From an uncultured Lachnospiraceae bacterium (GTDB lineage: Bacteria > Bacillota > Clostridia > Lachnospirales > Lachnospiraceae): 63,978 nucleotides of DNA. This document shows positions 26,319 through 36,116 of the stretch, in pieces. How positions within the stretch are numbered: the first letter of the stretch is position 1; the number at the start of each line of letters is the position of its first letter. Made by a program: the position numbers and the translations under genes. The stretch lies in the NCBI GenBank assembly GCA_947625465.1, contig CANQOK010000008.1, positions 1 through 63,978 on the forward strand, read 5' to 3'. The notes under the pieces were generated by a model. That model was not told the DNA's origin. It made no database searches and saw only the letters and a program-made list of their open reading frames with translations.

Positions 26319-27518
26319 TTATGCCTGCAGTTCCGCTTTCAGTTCTTCTACCTTATCCAGCGCTTCCCACGGCAGTTCCACATCGGTTCTTCCGAAATGT
26401 CCGTACGCCGCTGTCTTTTTATAGATCGGTCTGCGCAGATCGAGCATCCGGATGATACCTGCCGGCCGCAGATCGAAATGCTTCCGGATCACAGCTACGA
26501 TCTCTTCGTCCGGAATAACGCCGGTTCCAAATGTATCCACCATAACAGACGTCGGCTGCGCCACGCCGATCGCATAAGAAAGCTGGATCTCCAGCCGCTT
26601 CGCAAAGCCGGCCGCCACCAGATTCTTCGCCGCATACCGCGCCGCGTAAGCCGCGCTGCGGTCTACCTTCGTGCAGTCCTTGCCGGAAAACGCGCCGCCG
26701 CCGTGGCGGGCATATCCACCGTATGTATCCACGATGATCTTCCTTCCGGTCAGACCGCTGTCGCCGGCCGGACCGCCAATGACAAAGCGTCCGGTAGGAT
26801 TGATAAAGTATTTTGTATTTTCATCGACCAGTTCTTTCGGCAATACCGGATCCAGCACATACCTGCGGATATCTGCGTGGATCTGTTCCTGCGTTGCCCC
26901 GGCGTCATGCTGAGTGGAGCAGACTACCGCATCCAGGTGGACCGGCGTTCCGTTTTCATCATATTCCACCGTCACCTGCGTCTTGCCGTCCGGGCGCAGA
27001 TACGGCAGCGTACCGTTCTTTCGCACTTCCGTCAGCTTCAGGGCAAGCTGATGCGCCAGCGCGATGGAGTACGGCATATAGCTGTCCGTCTCGTCTGTCG
27101 CGTAACCAAACATCATTCCCTGATCCCCGGCTCCGATCATCTCAATCTCCGCATCCGACATCGCAGACTCCGCGTCTCTTGCTTCCAGCGCCTGATCCAC
27201 GCCCATGGCGATATCCGGCGACTGCTTATCCAGTGCTACCATCACAGCGCAGGTATCGGCATCAAATCCCTTTTCAGAACTGTCATAGCCGATTTCCCGC
27301 ACGGTGTCCCGCACGATCTGCGCGTAATCCACATTGGCCCGGGTTGTGATCTCTCCCATTACCATTACAAAACCGGTGTTTGTCAGTGTCTCACAGGCAA
27401 CCCGGCTCATGGGATCCTGCTCCAGCAGCGCGTCCAGAATAGCGTCGGAAATCTGATCGCAGATCTTATCGGGATGTCCTTCGGTTACGGATTCAGATGT
27501 AAATAATCGCTTTTCCAT
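26319..27518 (-). CDS. metK: S-adenosylmethionine synthetase
   Basis: Makes SAM from methionine and ATP. The 399-aa product has the N-terminal [21 protein letters not shown] signature's key residues, the [15 protein letters not shown] motif and the glycine-rich GGGAFSGKD loop. The ATG at 27518 has AGGAAAGGA upstream; a reading nine codons longer lacks support. It is preceded by a SAM-sensing riboswitch (27555-27706), giving feedback control by its own product. Confidence 0.97.
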   Translation of the reverse strand: MEKRLFTSESVTEGHPDKICDQISDAILDALLEQDPMSRVACETLTNTGFVMVMGEITTRANVDYAQIVRDTVREIGYDSSEKGFDADTCAVMVALDKQSPDIAMGVDQALEARDAESAMSDAEIEMIGAGDQGMMFGYATDETDSYMPYSIALAHQLALKLTEVRKNGTLPYLRPDGKTQVTVEYDENGTPVHLDAVVCSTQHDAGATQEQIHADIRRYVLDPVLPKELVDENTKYFINPTGRFVIGGPAGDSGLTGRKIIVDTYGGYARHGGGAFSGKDCTKVDRSAAYAARYAAKNLVAAGFAKRLEIQLSYAIGVAQPTSVMVDTFGTGVIPDEEIVAVIRKHFDLRPAGIIRMLDLRRPIYKKTAAYGHFGRTDVELPWEALDKVEELKAELQA

Positions 27519-27554
27519 TTGTATCTTCCTTTCCTCTAAACTCAATCCATATTT

Positions 27555-27706
27555 AAAAAAGGAACTCGCAAAAACGGGTTCCTTATCGTTTCTCTGATAA
27601 TGCGCCCTTATTGCTCGAATCTCATTCGCTCAGGTTGGCACCTTCCGCATGCGGGGTTGCCGTGACTTCACAGATCCTATGTATCTCCATCACTCTGAAT
27701 AAAGGT
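27555..27706 (-). promoter_or_regulatory. SAM-I-clan riboswitch with terminator, metK leader
   Basis: On the minus strand the aptamer (27606-27706) shows GGATCTGTGAAGTCACGGCAACC, which fits the SAM-I core ending in GGCAACC, then the AAGGTGCCAACCTGAGC segment and a P1 helix of seven pairs (TTTATT side against AATAAGG). It is followed by a terminator (27555-27585: GGAACCCG paired with CGAGTTCC, then T6). The J1/2 sequence differs from the strict SAM-I consensus, so a SAM-I/IV variant is possible. Confidence 0.88.
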
Positions 27707-27723
27707 TATTAACTTGATTGTAT

Positions 27724-29022
27724 TTAACTGACTACCTTCAGCTTGAACTTCTCGATATCCCGGTCGGTCTCCACTTTGGAGATCTCCGCGCCCAGCTGCT
27801 GCAGTTTTTTATCAAATTCTTCGTATCCTCTCTGGATATATACGATATCGTCTATCACGGTATAGCCCTGTGCCGCCAGTCCCGCGATCACCAGCGCGGC
27901 GCCTGCCCGCAGATCCGGTGCTGCCACTTCAGCTCCGGTAAATGCCGGAACTCCGGTGATCACTGCCGTATTATCAAGCATCCTCACATTAGCTCCCATC
28001 CGGACGATCTCATCTATATACCGGAAACGGCTCTCAAAAATACTCTCGGTCACGATGCTGGTGCCATTCGCAAGCGCAAGCGCTACAGAAATCTGCGGCT
28101 GCATATCCGTCGGAAAACCGGGATACGGCAACGTCTTGACATGAGTGCTGCGCAGATGTTCCGCTCCGATAACACGTACCGCGTCATCATATTCGATCAC
28201 CCTGCAGTCCATCTCATTGAGCTTCGCTGTAATCGCCTCCAAATGCTTGGGGATCACATTGTGGATCAGCACATCTCCATGGGTAACCGCTGCCGCCATC
28301 ATAAAGGTACCTGCCTCAATCTGATCCGGAATAATGGAATACTCCGTTCCGTGCAGCTTCGGGACGCCCTTGATCCGGATCACGTCCGTACCGGCGCCGC
28401 GGATATTCGCGCCCATGCTGTTCAGCATATTCGCCACATCTACGATGTGCGGTTCTTTCGCGGCATTCTCCAGAATCGTATTCCCGTTGGCATTCACTGC
28501 CGCCAGCATAATGTTGATCGTCGCTCCTACAGAAACCACGTCCAGATAAATGTGATTCCCTCTCAAATGCGCTGTCTTCGCCGACAGCATCCCGTGCTCA
28601 ATCTTCACATTCGTACCAAGCGCCTTCAGCCCTTTAATATGCTGGTCTATGGCGCGGCTGCCGATATCACAGCCGCCCGGCAGCGCCACATGCGCTTCGT
28701 TATACTTCCCGACCAATGCGCCGAGCAGATAATAAGACGCCCGGATCTTCCGGATCTGGTCATTATCCACCGTCAGATCGGAAATCGTACTGCCGTTGAT
28801 CTTAACCGTATGCTCGTCAATCCGTTCTACGGTTGCGCCGATCTCTGTGATCACCTGCAGCAGTACATTCACGTCACTGACATTCGGCAAGTTCTCCAAG
28901 AGTACCGTCTCATCTGCCATAATAGCGGCTGCCAGTATAGGCAGAGCGGCATTCTTAGCTCCCCCGATCTCAACCTCACCCTGCAGTGACTTTCCACCTC
29001 TTATAATGTATCTCTCCATCAT
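27724..29022 (-). CDS. murA: UDP-N-acetylglucosamine 1-carboxyvinyltransferase
   Basis: First committed step of peptidoglycan synthesis: adds enolpyruvate to UDP-GlcNAc. The roughly 432-aa EPSP-synthase-fold protein starts with RYIIRGGKSLQGEVEIGGAKNAAL, keeps the catalytic Cys in LPGGCDIGSRAIDQH and has the PYPGFPTDMQPQ motif. The start is one of two adjacent ATGs (29022 or 29019) with GAGGT just upstream; the second has better spacing. The metK leader begins right after its stop, so the metK promoter probably lies inside murA. Confidence 0.96.
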   Translation of the reverse strand: MMERYIIRGGKSLQGEVEIGGAKNAALPILAAAIMADETVLLENLPNVSDVNVLLQVITEIGATVERIDEHTVKINGSTISDLTVDNDQIRKIRASYYLLGALVGKYNEAHVALPGGCDIGSRAIDQHIKGLKALGTNVKIEHGMLSAKTAHLRGNHIYLDVVSVGATINIMLAAVNANGNTILENAAKEPHIVDVANMLNSMGANIRGAGTDVIRIKGVPKLHGTEYSIIPDQIEAGTFMMAAAVTHGDVLIHNVIPKHLEAITAKLNEMDCRVIEYDDAVRVIGAEHLRSTHVKTLPYPGFPTDMQPQISVALALANGTSIVTESIFESRFRYIDEIVRMGANVRMLDNTAVITGVPAFTGAEVAAPDLRAGAALVIAGLAAQGYTVIDDIVYIQRGYEEFDKKLQQLGAEISKVETDRDIEKFKLKVVS

Positions 29023-29118
29023 ACACCTCAATAGCTGTTGTCCACGGTAAGATCCGTGACATCTTATTTATTATATCACAAATCTTCTGTTTGTCTATAC
29101 TAAAATTGGGCTGCCGTA

Positions 29119-29964
29119 TTATTCTTTTACAAAATCCAGAGGTTCAACCTGTGTGCCGTCCCGTAAAACTTCAAAATGCAGATGCGGGCCTGTACTGTTT
29201 CCGGTACTGCCGCTGCGGGCGATCACTTCTCCCTGTTTCACGGTCTGTCCGACCGCAGCCAGCATCTCGCTTAAATGCGCATATCGGGTTTCATACCCGT
29301 TTCCATGATCGATCAGAATATAGTAACCGTAAGAATTATTCCATTGCGCTTCCTCTACAATACCGTCCTTCGACGCCATAACTTCGCTGCCCAAAGGGAT
29401 CGCCCAGTCATGCCCCAGATGAAATTCTCCCCAGCGGGGCCCGAAATAAGAACTTGTGACTCCGCCCTCGATCGGCCGGATATACGCCGGCCGCTCCTTC
29501 GTTCCTATGGCAATGACCTCCGGCCACCCCTCCACAATGATCTTTTCGGAAATCTGTTCCCGGCTGAGCTCCGTTCCGTTTTGACAAACGACTCGTTCCG
29601 TAACCGCCTTGAGCCCTGTCTTTGCTTTCTGCACCACTTTTTTCTCTCCCTGATACAAAAAATCTACCTCTACATACTCCGTTTCGCACTGATATTCGAT
29701 TTCCCGGATCACGGTTTTGGGATGCGGGAGTACTGAGACCGCAGCCAGAACATTCGCCATGGCTTTCTGTCTGGTTTCCATAAAGGCCTGTCCCACATCG
29801 TTTCCGGCGGTTTCCCGCGCGGCCGCAGCGGTTTCCGAACGCTTTTCATCCGCATGCACTCCGGGATTCTGTTCCATTCCGAAATTTCCAATAAAAAAAG
29901 CTGCTCCCAGCAAAATACCCAGGATCCTTTTTTTATAACAGGAAAAAAAATGCCCCACTCTCAT
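29119..29964 (-). CDS. M23-family peptidase with G5-like domain
   Basis: A 281-aa exported peptidoglycan endopeptidase or its regulator. The N-terminus has a membrane segment (about 9-25). Residues about 70-150 form a G5-like beta domain (EIEYQCETEYVEVDFLYQG through KIIVEG). The C-terminal M23 domain (about 175-275) has the zinc ligands in HLGHDWAIP and GPHLHFEV and the general His in RYAHLSE, so it appears catalytically complete. The ATG at 29964 has GGAGG eight bases upstream. It is 100 bases downstream of the aroK stop side and adjacent to murA, consistent with wall metabolism. Confidence 0.9.
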   Translation of the reverse strand: MRVGHFFSCYKKRILGILLGAAFFIGNFGMEQNPGVHADEKRSETAAAARETAGNDVGQAFMETRQKAMANVLAAVSVLPHPKTVIREIEYQCETEYVEVDFLYQGEKKVVQKAKTGLKAVTERVVCQNGTELSREQISEKIIVEGWPEVIAIGTKERPAYIRPIEGGVTSSYFGPRWGEFHLGHDWAIPLGSEVMASKDGIVEEAQWNNSYGYYILIDHGNGYETRYAHLSEMLAAVGQTVKQGEVIARSGSTGNSTGPHLHFEVLRDGTQVEPLDFVKE

Positions 29965-30060
29965 CGGTGATACCTCCATATCCATTACAATTTTATTTTT
30001 AACACTTTTGTAATATTTATGCGTTTGGTATCTTCCGAATGAGAATGGGCTTCCGTTTCC

Positions 30061-30561
30061 CTATCCCAATGCCTGTATCACTGCCTGTATCGTCTCTTCA
30101 ATACTCTTTCCGATTTCCTCCACTGTAATGTGCGCGTATTTTTCATATAGAACACTGCGTTCCCTGTACAGATCCGACAGAGTCTGTCCGTCCCGCATAA
30201 CAACGCCCCGGTGTTTCAGGTCGCCCAGCCGCTTCAGCAATTCTTCGTACTCCAGCTTCAGATAAACAACCGTGCCAATGCTCCGCAAATGTTCCATGGC
30301 CTCTTTTCCGTAGACCACGCTGCCGCCGGTGGCGATCACGGAGCGTTCCGCTTCCAGCGCGGCGTTGACCTGGTTTTCTATCTCGATAAATCCGTCAATG
30401 CCTTCCTGCGCAATGATCTCATGCAGCAGCCGGTGTTCCGTCTCCTGAATCACCAGATCCGAATCAACGAACCGATACCCCAGGATCTTTGCCACTACGA
30501 CGCCGACCGTGCTCTTTCCCACGCCGGGCATTCCGATCAAAATAATATTATTCTTTTCCAT
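30061..30561 (-). CDS. aroK: Shikimate kinase
   Basis: Phosphorylates shikimate in the chorismate pathway. The 166-aa protein has Walker A GMPGVGKSTVG, the FVDSDLVI shikimate-binding segment, ATGGSVVYG with the conserved Gly-Gly, and the LID-type RGVVMRDGQTL region. Length is normal. Its start overlaps the dinB stop by 14 bases, so the two are translationally coupled. No other aro gene is visible. Confidence 0.92.
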   Translation of the reverse strand: MEKNNIILIGMPGVGKSTVGVVVAKILGYRFVDSDLVIQETEHRLLHEIIAQEGIDGFIEIENQVNAALEAERSVIATGGSVVYGKEAMEHLRSIGTVVYLKLEYEELLKRLGDLKHRGVVMRDGQTLSDLYRERSVLYEKYAHITVEEIGKSIEETIQAVIQALG

Positions 30562-31840
30562 GTCCGTGAAATCCTTTCTCCGGTGTTTCCTCCCGCAGCA
30601 TTTCCAGCTTGTCCGCGCGTTTCACAATATCTTTGCCATACTTTCCGCGAAGCGCGTCCAGCGCGACCTCCAGCTTCCGCTGCCGGTCGGCGTCCGGTTT
30701 TCTCCGGACCTCCGGCCCCTCGGCGAAATCAGTCCAGTCAAAAATAGACAGCTGGCTGGGCGCGTCAGGTTCTGTCAGACGGGCAGTCCGAAGCCCCAGC
30801 AGCCGGATCGGTCTGCGGTTCCACAGCTTTTCAAACAGTCCGCAGCCTGTTTCATACAGCTTTTTTCCTACATCTGTCGGCGGTTCGATCATGGTCTGCC
30901 GGGATACTTTGGTAAAATCCGCATATTTGATCTCCACGCTGACCATACCCGCCTTTTTCCCATACCGTCTGAGCCGTTCCGCCACCTTGTCCGCCAGCTG
31001 CTGTAAAACAACCTCGGCTTCCTCCGCCGTAACCGCGTCTTTCGGCAGGGTAACCGAATTCCCGACGCCCTTCATCTCTTCCGGTTCCGCATGGACTTTG
31101 CTTTCACCGACTCCGTTGGCAAATTCCCACATTCCTCTGCCGTGGCTTTTAAAATGCGCTTCCAGAATCTCCACCGGCGTATTGGCCAGTTCTCCGATCG
31201 TCCGGATTCCCAGATTATAAAGGCCCTGCACACTGGAACTGCCTACCATAAACAGATCGCCCACCGGCAGCGGCCACATTTTCTCCGGAATTTCCTCCGG
31301 GAACAGGGTATGAACCCGATTGGGCTTTTCAAAATCCGAGGCCATCTTCGCCAGCAGCTTATTGCTGGAAATTCCCACATTCACCGTGAATTTCAGTTCC
31401 CCATAAATACGGTCCGCCAGGATTCTGGCCGCCTCTTCGGGACGCATTCTGCTGCCGTCCGGATACAGAAAATTTCCCGCGATCGGAGTAAAATCCAGAT
31501 AACATTCATCTACGCTGACCTGTTCAATATCCGGCGTATACCGGCGGAGCAGTTCGATAAACTTCCTGCTCTGCTTCTGATAATAGCCGTGCTCCGGCGG
31601 AAAGACCAGAAGCCCCGGACACTTTTTCAGCGCGGCGGCTACCGGTTCTCCGGTTCTGATCCCATAACGTCTGGCAGGCACCGATTTCGCGAGCACGACC
31701 CCGTGCCGGCTTTCCTGATCCCCGCCGATGATGGCCGGAATCTCCCGGATATCCGTATCCGCGCCCTCCTCCAGCCGTTTTACCGCCGTCCAGCTTAAAA
31801 ACGCCGAATTGATATCGATATGAAAAATGATCCGTTCCAT
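30548..31840 (-). CDS. dinB: DNA polymerase IV (Y-family)
   Basis: Translesion polymerase of 430 aa. The palm carboxylates are in FHIDINSAF and SVDECYLDF, followed by the thumb and the little-finger domain (about 240-360: LRRYGKKAGMVSVEIKYADF, RLLGLRTARL). A C-terminal region rich in charged residues may carry the clamp-binding peptide (SQLSIFDW resembles it). The steric gate position in INSAFLSW has Phe. The flavin reductase gene stops only 7 bases upstream of its start. Confidence 0.94.
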   Translation of the reverse strand: MERIIFHIDINSAFLSWTAVKRLEEGADTDIREIPAIIGGDQESRHGVVLAKSVPARRYGIRTGEPVAAALKKCPGLLVFPPEHGYYQKQSRKFIELLRRYTPDIEQVSVDECYLDFTPIAGNFLYPDGSRMRPEEAARILADRIYGELKFTVNVGISSNKLLAKMASDFEKPNRVHTLFPEEIPEKMWPLPVGDLFMVGSSSVQGLYNLGIRTIGELANTPVEILEAHFKSHGRGMWEFANGVGESKVHAEPEEMKGVGNSVTLPKDAVTAEEAEVVLQQLADKVAERLRRYGKKAGMVSVEIKYADFTKVSRQTMIEPPTDVGKKLYETGCGLFEKLWNRRPIRLLGLRTARLTEPDAPSQLSIFDWTDFAEGPEVRRKPDADRQRKLEVALDALRGKYGKDIVKRADKLEMLREETPEKGFHGHGKE

Positions 31841-31847
31841 ATATGTC

Positions 31848-32426
31848 CTATTTTTCTATGTTCTGTTTTTTCCGAACTGAATATCCGAACTTGCCCAGCT
31901 TCTCTCCCAGTTCAAAATATTCGCCGTGGGAATAAGCCACCAGTCCGGTGCTGTTTAACTCAAATTTTCCACTTTCATTCATATAGCGCTCATCTGCCGT
32001 GACCGCCGTGATCTCTGCCAGAAACATATCGTGGCTGCCCAGTTCCATGCACTGTTTCACTTTACATTCCAGACTGACCGGACTCTCCGCGATCCCCGGC
32101 GCTGACACTGTCTCCGAACGGGACGGCGTTAATTTCATTTCCCGATATTTATCCGTAACGGCGCCGGATTTCACGCCGCAGTAATCCGCCGCAAACAGCA
32201 GATCCTTTGTGACCAGATTGATCACAAATTCCCCCGTTTCCGCTATGATATCGTGCGAATACCGTTCCTTCCGCACGGATATCGATACCATCGCCGGATC
32301 GCTGTTGATCGTACCCGCCCACGCAATGGTAATAATATTGGGCCGCTCTCCCGGTCTTTGGCAGCTCACCATCACTGCCGGTACGGGATATAATAAATTG
32401 CCCGGTTTCCAAACCTGTCTTGCCAT
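31848..32426 (-). CDS. Flavin reductase-like FMN-binding protein
   Basis: A 192-aa split-barrel flavoprotein of the flavin-reductase/DIM6-NTAB family. The start PGNLLYPVPAVMVSC, the TIAWAGTINSDPAMVSISVR block and the EFVINLVTKDLL segment define the FMN site. It probably reduces FMN or a small substrate with NAD(P)H. I chose the ATG at 32426 because GGAGGAG is immediately upstream at good spacing. It starts 36 bases after the pyrophosphatase stop and runs into dinB. Confidence 0.88.
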   Translation of the reverse strand: MARQVWKPGNLLYPVPAVMVSCQRPGERPNIITIAWAGTINSDPAMVSISVRKERYSHDIIAETGEFVINLVTKDLLFAADYCGVKSGAVTDKYREMKLTPSRSETVSAPGIAESPVSLECKVKQCMELGSHDMFLAEITAVTADERYMNESGKFELNSTGLVAYSHGEYFELGEKLGKFGYSVRKKQNIEK

Positions 32427-32462
32427 AATCTCCTCCAGCTTCAACTGTTCTGACTGCCGCTC

Positions 32463-34109
32463 CTAATTCTGGATCGCCGCCATCAATTTGGGCAAAAACT
32501 GCTTCTTCCGGGACACTACGCCCTCCAGCACCAGCTGCCCGTTTTCGCTCTTTTTCCCAAAGGCTTCTTCCAGCAGGGCTTCCGCCTGATCTCCCACATA
32601 AATGATCTCCGAGGTTTCATCCAGGATATTCGTCAGCATAAAATAAATCGTGTCGATATCGTCGATCTTTCCTGCGTGTTCCAGATACTCCCGCATCTTT
32701 TTCTTGATCGCTTCCTGTTCCTCCCGGCTGACAAAGCTGATCTGTCCGATCCCGAAATTCAGGCCGTCCATGGAAAACTTCTTAAAATCCTGATAAAAGA
32801 TCTCTTCCGCTGATTTGGAAGACAGATTGCTGCCCGCTTTAAACATCTGTTCTGCCAGTTCTGTGATCTCCACGCCGGTAATCTCTGCCAGCGCCTCCGC
32901 CGCCTGCCGGTCCACCTGGGTACAGGTAGGAGAGCGGAACATCAGGGTATCGGAAATGATCGCCGATACCAGCAGAGAAGCAATCTCCTGCGGGATCGCT
33001 ATGCCTTTCTCCTGAAACATCTGATAAATAATGGTCGCCGTACATCCCAGCGGCTGGTTGCGCATATAGATCGGCGTCATGGTCTCCACGGTTCCCAGTC
33101 TGTGGTGGTCGATGATCTCTACGATCTGCGCTTCCTCGATCCCGTCCACCGCCTGGTTCTTTTCATTGTGGTCCACCAGAATGATCTGCTTTCTCTCCGC
33201 ATTCAGCAGATTCCGCCTGGACATCATTCCGATATATTCGCCTTTTTTATTCAGGATCGGAAAATAGCGGTGCCGCTTTTTCGCCATTACATTCTTCACG
33301 GTCTCGGTAAAGTCTTCCAGCGTAAACGTGATCAGATCTTCCCGGCACATAAAATAACTGATCGGCATACTCTGGTTGATCAGACGCGCCACCGTAAAGG
33401 TGTCATGCGGCGTACCGATCACCGTACAGTTATGCTCCGCCGCCAGGTTCTGAATCGTCTTTGAAACCTTCACGCCGTCGCAGACCACGATGCAGCCCGC
33501 CTGCATCTCAATGGCGCAGAGCTGGGTTTCATACCGGTTCCCAAGGATCACCAGGTCGCCGGGTTCAATATACTCTTCCATAATATCCGGATTGGCCGCA
33601 GCGATCAGCACTTTCCCTTTTGTAAAATACGCCTCCTGATCTCCTACGATCAGCTGGGCGTCCAGAGTCCGTACAATGTTGGAAAACTTCGTATGCGCCA
33701 TGGATAAGATCGTATTGTCATAGACATCCATATATGCCTTGGCAATATCTTCCGTAGTGATCACGCCCTCCAGATGTTTGGAACGAATGATGGGCAGCGT
33801 GACGGAACCGTTTTCTTTCATCAGGTTCCAGGCCTCTTTCAATGAAATCGTGCGGGAGACGCCCTTCGTTTTACGGATCTCAATATCCCTTACCTGGGTA
33901 GAAACATCAGAAATATAGTCCGGCGCTTTCATACCGAACCGTTTCAGCACATATCTGGTCTCCTCATTGATCTCTCCTGCTCGCTTCGGAATAAACTGCT
34001 CTCCGTCCTCTGCCAGCTGATTTTTCAAGTAAGCATAAGCGATTGCGGAACAGACAGAATCCGTATCCGGGTTTTTATGTCCTATTACAAATGTCTTCTT
34101 TGTTGCCAT
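32463..34109 (-). CDS. ppaC: Mn-dependent inorganic pyrophosphatase with CBS and DRTGG domains
   Basis: Family II pyrophosphatase of 548 aa, longer than the 310-aa minimal form. The DHH domain has HKNPDTDSVCSA at the N-terminus and DHN and EIIDHHRLG near residues 310-335. The DHHA2 domain is C-terminal (ends with GVVSRKKQFLP). Between them lie two CBS halves (about 70-120 and 250-300) flanking a DRTGG domain (about 125-245), the insert known to bind adenine nucleotides and Ap4A. Activity should therefore respond to cell energy state. Three bases separate it from the NUDIX gene. Confidence 0.93.
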   Translation of the reverse strand: MATKKTFVIGHKNPDTDSVCSAIAYAYLKNQLAEDGEQFIPKRAGEINEETRYVLKRFGMKAPDYISDVSTQVRDIEIRKTKGVSRTISLKEAWNLMKENGSVTLPIIRSKHLEGVITTEDIAKAYMDVYDNTILSMAHTKFSNIVRTLDAQLIVGDQEAYFTKGKVLIAAANPDIMEEYIEPGDLVILGNRYETQLCAIEMQAGCIVVCDGVKVSKTIQNLAAEHNCTVIGTPHDTFTVARLINQSMPISYFMCREDLITFTLEDFTETVKNVMAKKRHRYFPILNKKGEYIGMMSRRNLLNAERKQIILVDHNEKNQAVDGIEEAQIVEIIDHHRLGTVETMTPIYMRNQPLGCTATIIYQMFQEKGIAIPQEIASLLVSAIISDTLMFRSPTCTQVDRQAAEALAEITGVEITELAEQMFKAGSNLSSKSAEEIFYQDFKKFSMDGLNFGIGQISFVSREEQEAIKKKMREYLEHAGKIDDIDTIYFMLTNILDETSEIIYVGDQAEALLEEAFGKKSENGQLVLEGVVSRKKQFLPKLMAAIQN

Positions 34110-34111
34110 AG

Positions 34112-34801
34112 TTACTCCATTCCTGAATTGTTTTTCGCGTCCAATATAAACAGTAAGGTATCCGTGATCAGCGCCGCATGATCCCCGGCAATGCCGTCGG
34201 TACTGATCACTTTACTGTCACGGGTTCTGATATATTCCATCTGCCGTCTGGTATTCTCTACAAGCGCCTGCAGGGTAATCCCGCGCTCCGCATTGGTAAG
34301 CGTCAGTAAATATTGACAGGATTCTCCCTGTTCCGACTGTTTTTCCAGCCGCACATCATACCACAGCGCATCCGCCGCATCATCTCCGGCCGAAGCCGGT
34401 ATCTGCTCCCTCTGAAGCAGCGCCAGATACAATACCGAAATGATCCGGGTTCGAGGATCCCGTTCTACGGCTCCATATGTCTTAACCTGAACGAGCGGAA
34501 CGCCGGTAACGGAAGTCTCTTCCTTCAGCTCCCGCGCGGCAGCGGTTTCCAGATCTTCCCGCATCTCCACAAAACCGCCGGGCAGCGCCCACATCCCGAT
34601 ACTGGGATGATTCTTCCTCTGAATCATCAGAATCTGAAGCCGCTCCGGCTGGCCGCTGCAGGTCACGACCGCGATATCCACGGTACTGCAGGGATTGTCA
34701 TACCGTTTCGGATCATAGGCTTCCAGAAAAGTCCGAAGATCTTCTCCCGCTTCATTTTTCTGTCCGGTTCCCAAAAAGGGAGTGATATCCTGTAAATACA
34801 T
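34112..34801 (-). CDS. NUDIX hydrolase
   Basis: A 229-aa NUDIX hydrolase. The box GGFVEMREDLETAAARELKE then ET fits GX5EX7REUXEE. A 40-aa N-terminal extension and a C-terminal helical part extend it beyond the minimal fold, as in ADP-ribose or NrtR-like NUDIX proteins; no winged helix is obvious. GGAGG lies just before the ATG. It is immediately upstream of the pyrophosphatase, and a link between the two phosphohydrolases is plausible. Confidence 0.9.
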   Translation of the reverse strand: MYLQDITPFLGTGQKNEAGEDLRTFLEAYDPKRYDNPCSTVDIAVVTCSGQPERLQILMIQRKNHPSIGMWALPGGFVEMREDLETAAARELKEETSVTGVPLVQVKTYGAVERDPRTRIISVLYLALLQREQIPASAGDDAADALWYDVRLEKQSEQGESCQYLLTLTNAERGITLQALVENTRRQMEYIRTRDSKVISTDGIAGDHAALITDTLLFILDAKNNSGME

Positions 34802-34824
34802 GACGCCTCCGCTCTATCGTCTGA

Positions 34825-36024
34825 TCATTCTGCCTTTTTCATCGCAAATTCAATATCTGTAATCTCATAGCTGCCATCCTGTTTGATCCGGATCTGATAC
34901 AGCACCTGCACCTTATAAGCGCCTTCATAGCTGGGCGAATATCCGTCATAAAAGGTGGTTTTCCGTGCGGTACGGTAACTCATAACGGCAGAAAACTGTA
35001 CCTTTGCCAGATCCGCTTCCTCCATTGTCTGTGAATCGATCTTCAGATCGTCCAGCGTCAGTTTCTCTACCTCATAATCCTCCCGTACATTCACCACTTC
35101 TCCGTAAAGCTGATTCCGCATATCCTGATACGCCTTGGATACTTTTTCCTCCAATGCAGCCGGAAACAGCGGCGTCACTTCCTTTACTGCCCGGAATTCG
35201 GAAGCCGTTTTATACATCTGGGACAGCGTCTCATTGTGAAACTCCTGCAGAGCAGTAACCGCATCCTGTCTGGGAACGATCTTCTCGTCCTGATATTCCA
35301 GTACCGTATCATTTCTTGTGATCTCCACATCCTCGGTAACCTGCTCCGTATACGGAGAGCCTATGGTAAGATGGTGCATCCCTTTATAAATCGCGTTGGC
35401 ATAATATGCAACCGCATTTGTCTCTCCGACCGTTTCCTTCTTCGTACTGATGCCTTCATGCCCGTCCACATACAGCGTACAGCCTTCCGGTACCAGGATC
35501 TTTACCGTATGAACGATCCGCTCCGAAAAATCCACCTTCCATTTTTTAATCGGATTGAAAAACGAAGTATTTTCATTCACCAGCCTGATCTCCAGATGTT
35601 TCTCTTCTCCGGTCTCCGGATCTTCATACGGAACCTGATATACAATGCCGCCGTCAGTCTTCTCATAATCTCCCAGCTCTGTGGCGGTAACCCTGCCGAA
35701 ATTCTCATCCTCCTGCAGGACCGACTGCAGCGTCTCGGCCGTCATCAGATTGCTGTCGCCGTAATTGATCACATCATAGATCAGATCGGCTCTGCCGCTT
35801 ACATAACCGCTCAGATACTGATTGGCTGCCGCAGCCGGATCGCTCTTCTTCTCAATAACCGCATAGCCGGCTCCTATACTTGCCAACAGTACCAAAAACA
35901 GGGCCAGCTTCATGGTCTGCCAGAAAAAACTGCCCCGTATCTTTTTCCATATTTTCTTTTTTTTGCTTTCATTATCAAATAAAACCGGTTGTTCGTCTGT
36001 TACTTCTGTTTTCTCCTCTGCCAC
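34825..36024 (-). CDS. Single-span membrane protein with extracytoplasmic domains
   Basis: A 399-aa protein of unknown function. A charged cytoplasmic N-terminus (about 1-30, KKKKIWKKIRG) leads into one transmembrane helix (about 37-57). The outer part includes a PEGA/TcaA-like stretch (VPEGCTLYVDGHEG) and a C-terminal NTF2-like region (ending YEITDIEFAMKK). I chose the GTG at 36024 with AAGGGAG eight bases upstream; an upstream in-frame ATG would lie in the promoter. It diverges from the sigma-like gene, sharing an inverted repeat. Confidence 0.75.
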   Translation of the reverse strand: MAEEKTEVTDEQPVLFDNESKKKKIWKKIRGSFFWQTMKLALFLVLLASIGAGYAVIEKKSDPAAAANQYLSGYVSGRADLIYDVINYGDSNLMTAETLQSVLQEDENFGRVTATELGDYEKTDGGIVYQVPYEDPETGEEKHLEIRLVNENTSFFNPIKKWKVDFSERIVHTVKILVPEGCTLYVDGHEGISTKKETVGETNAVAYYANAIYKGMHHLTIGSPYTEQVTEDVEITRNDTVLEYQDEKIVPRQDAVTALQEFHNETLSQMYKTASEFRAVKEVTPLFPAALEEKVSKAYQDMRNQLYGEVVNVREDYEVEKLTLDDLKIDSQTMEEADLAKVQFSAVMSYRTARKTTFYDGYSPSYEGAYKVQVLYQIRIKQDGSYEITDIEFAMKKAE

Positions 36025-36055
36025 AACGCAAACTCCCTTCTTGTCAGATAGATTT

Positions 36056-36084
36056 ATTTTAAATCCTACAGGAAGGGATGTCAA
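36056..36084 (-). promoter_or_regulatory. Sigma-A promoter of 36024 gene
   Basis: On the minus strand consensus TTGACA (36079-36084), 17-base spacer, TAAAAT (36056-36061), 32 bases before the GTG start. Confidence 0.8.
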
Positions 36085-36116
36085 GATTAGCCCCAAATAA
36101 TTCACAATCTTGACAT
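36078..36116. promoter_or_regulatory. Inverted repeat containing both divergent -35 boxes
   Basis: ATGTCAAGAT (36078-36087) and ATCTTGACAT (36107-36116) form perfect 10-base arms 19 bases apart, each arm holding a consensus -35. A shared regulator is possible but not shown. Confidence 0.5.

Noticed and set aside
27721-27780. metK promoter inside the end of murA (TTCAAG ... TACAAT)
   Set aside because: The spacing is 19 bases and the -35 is poor; a promoter must exist nearby but I cannot place it.
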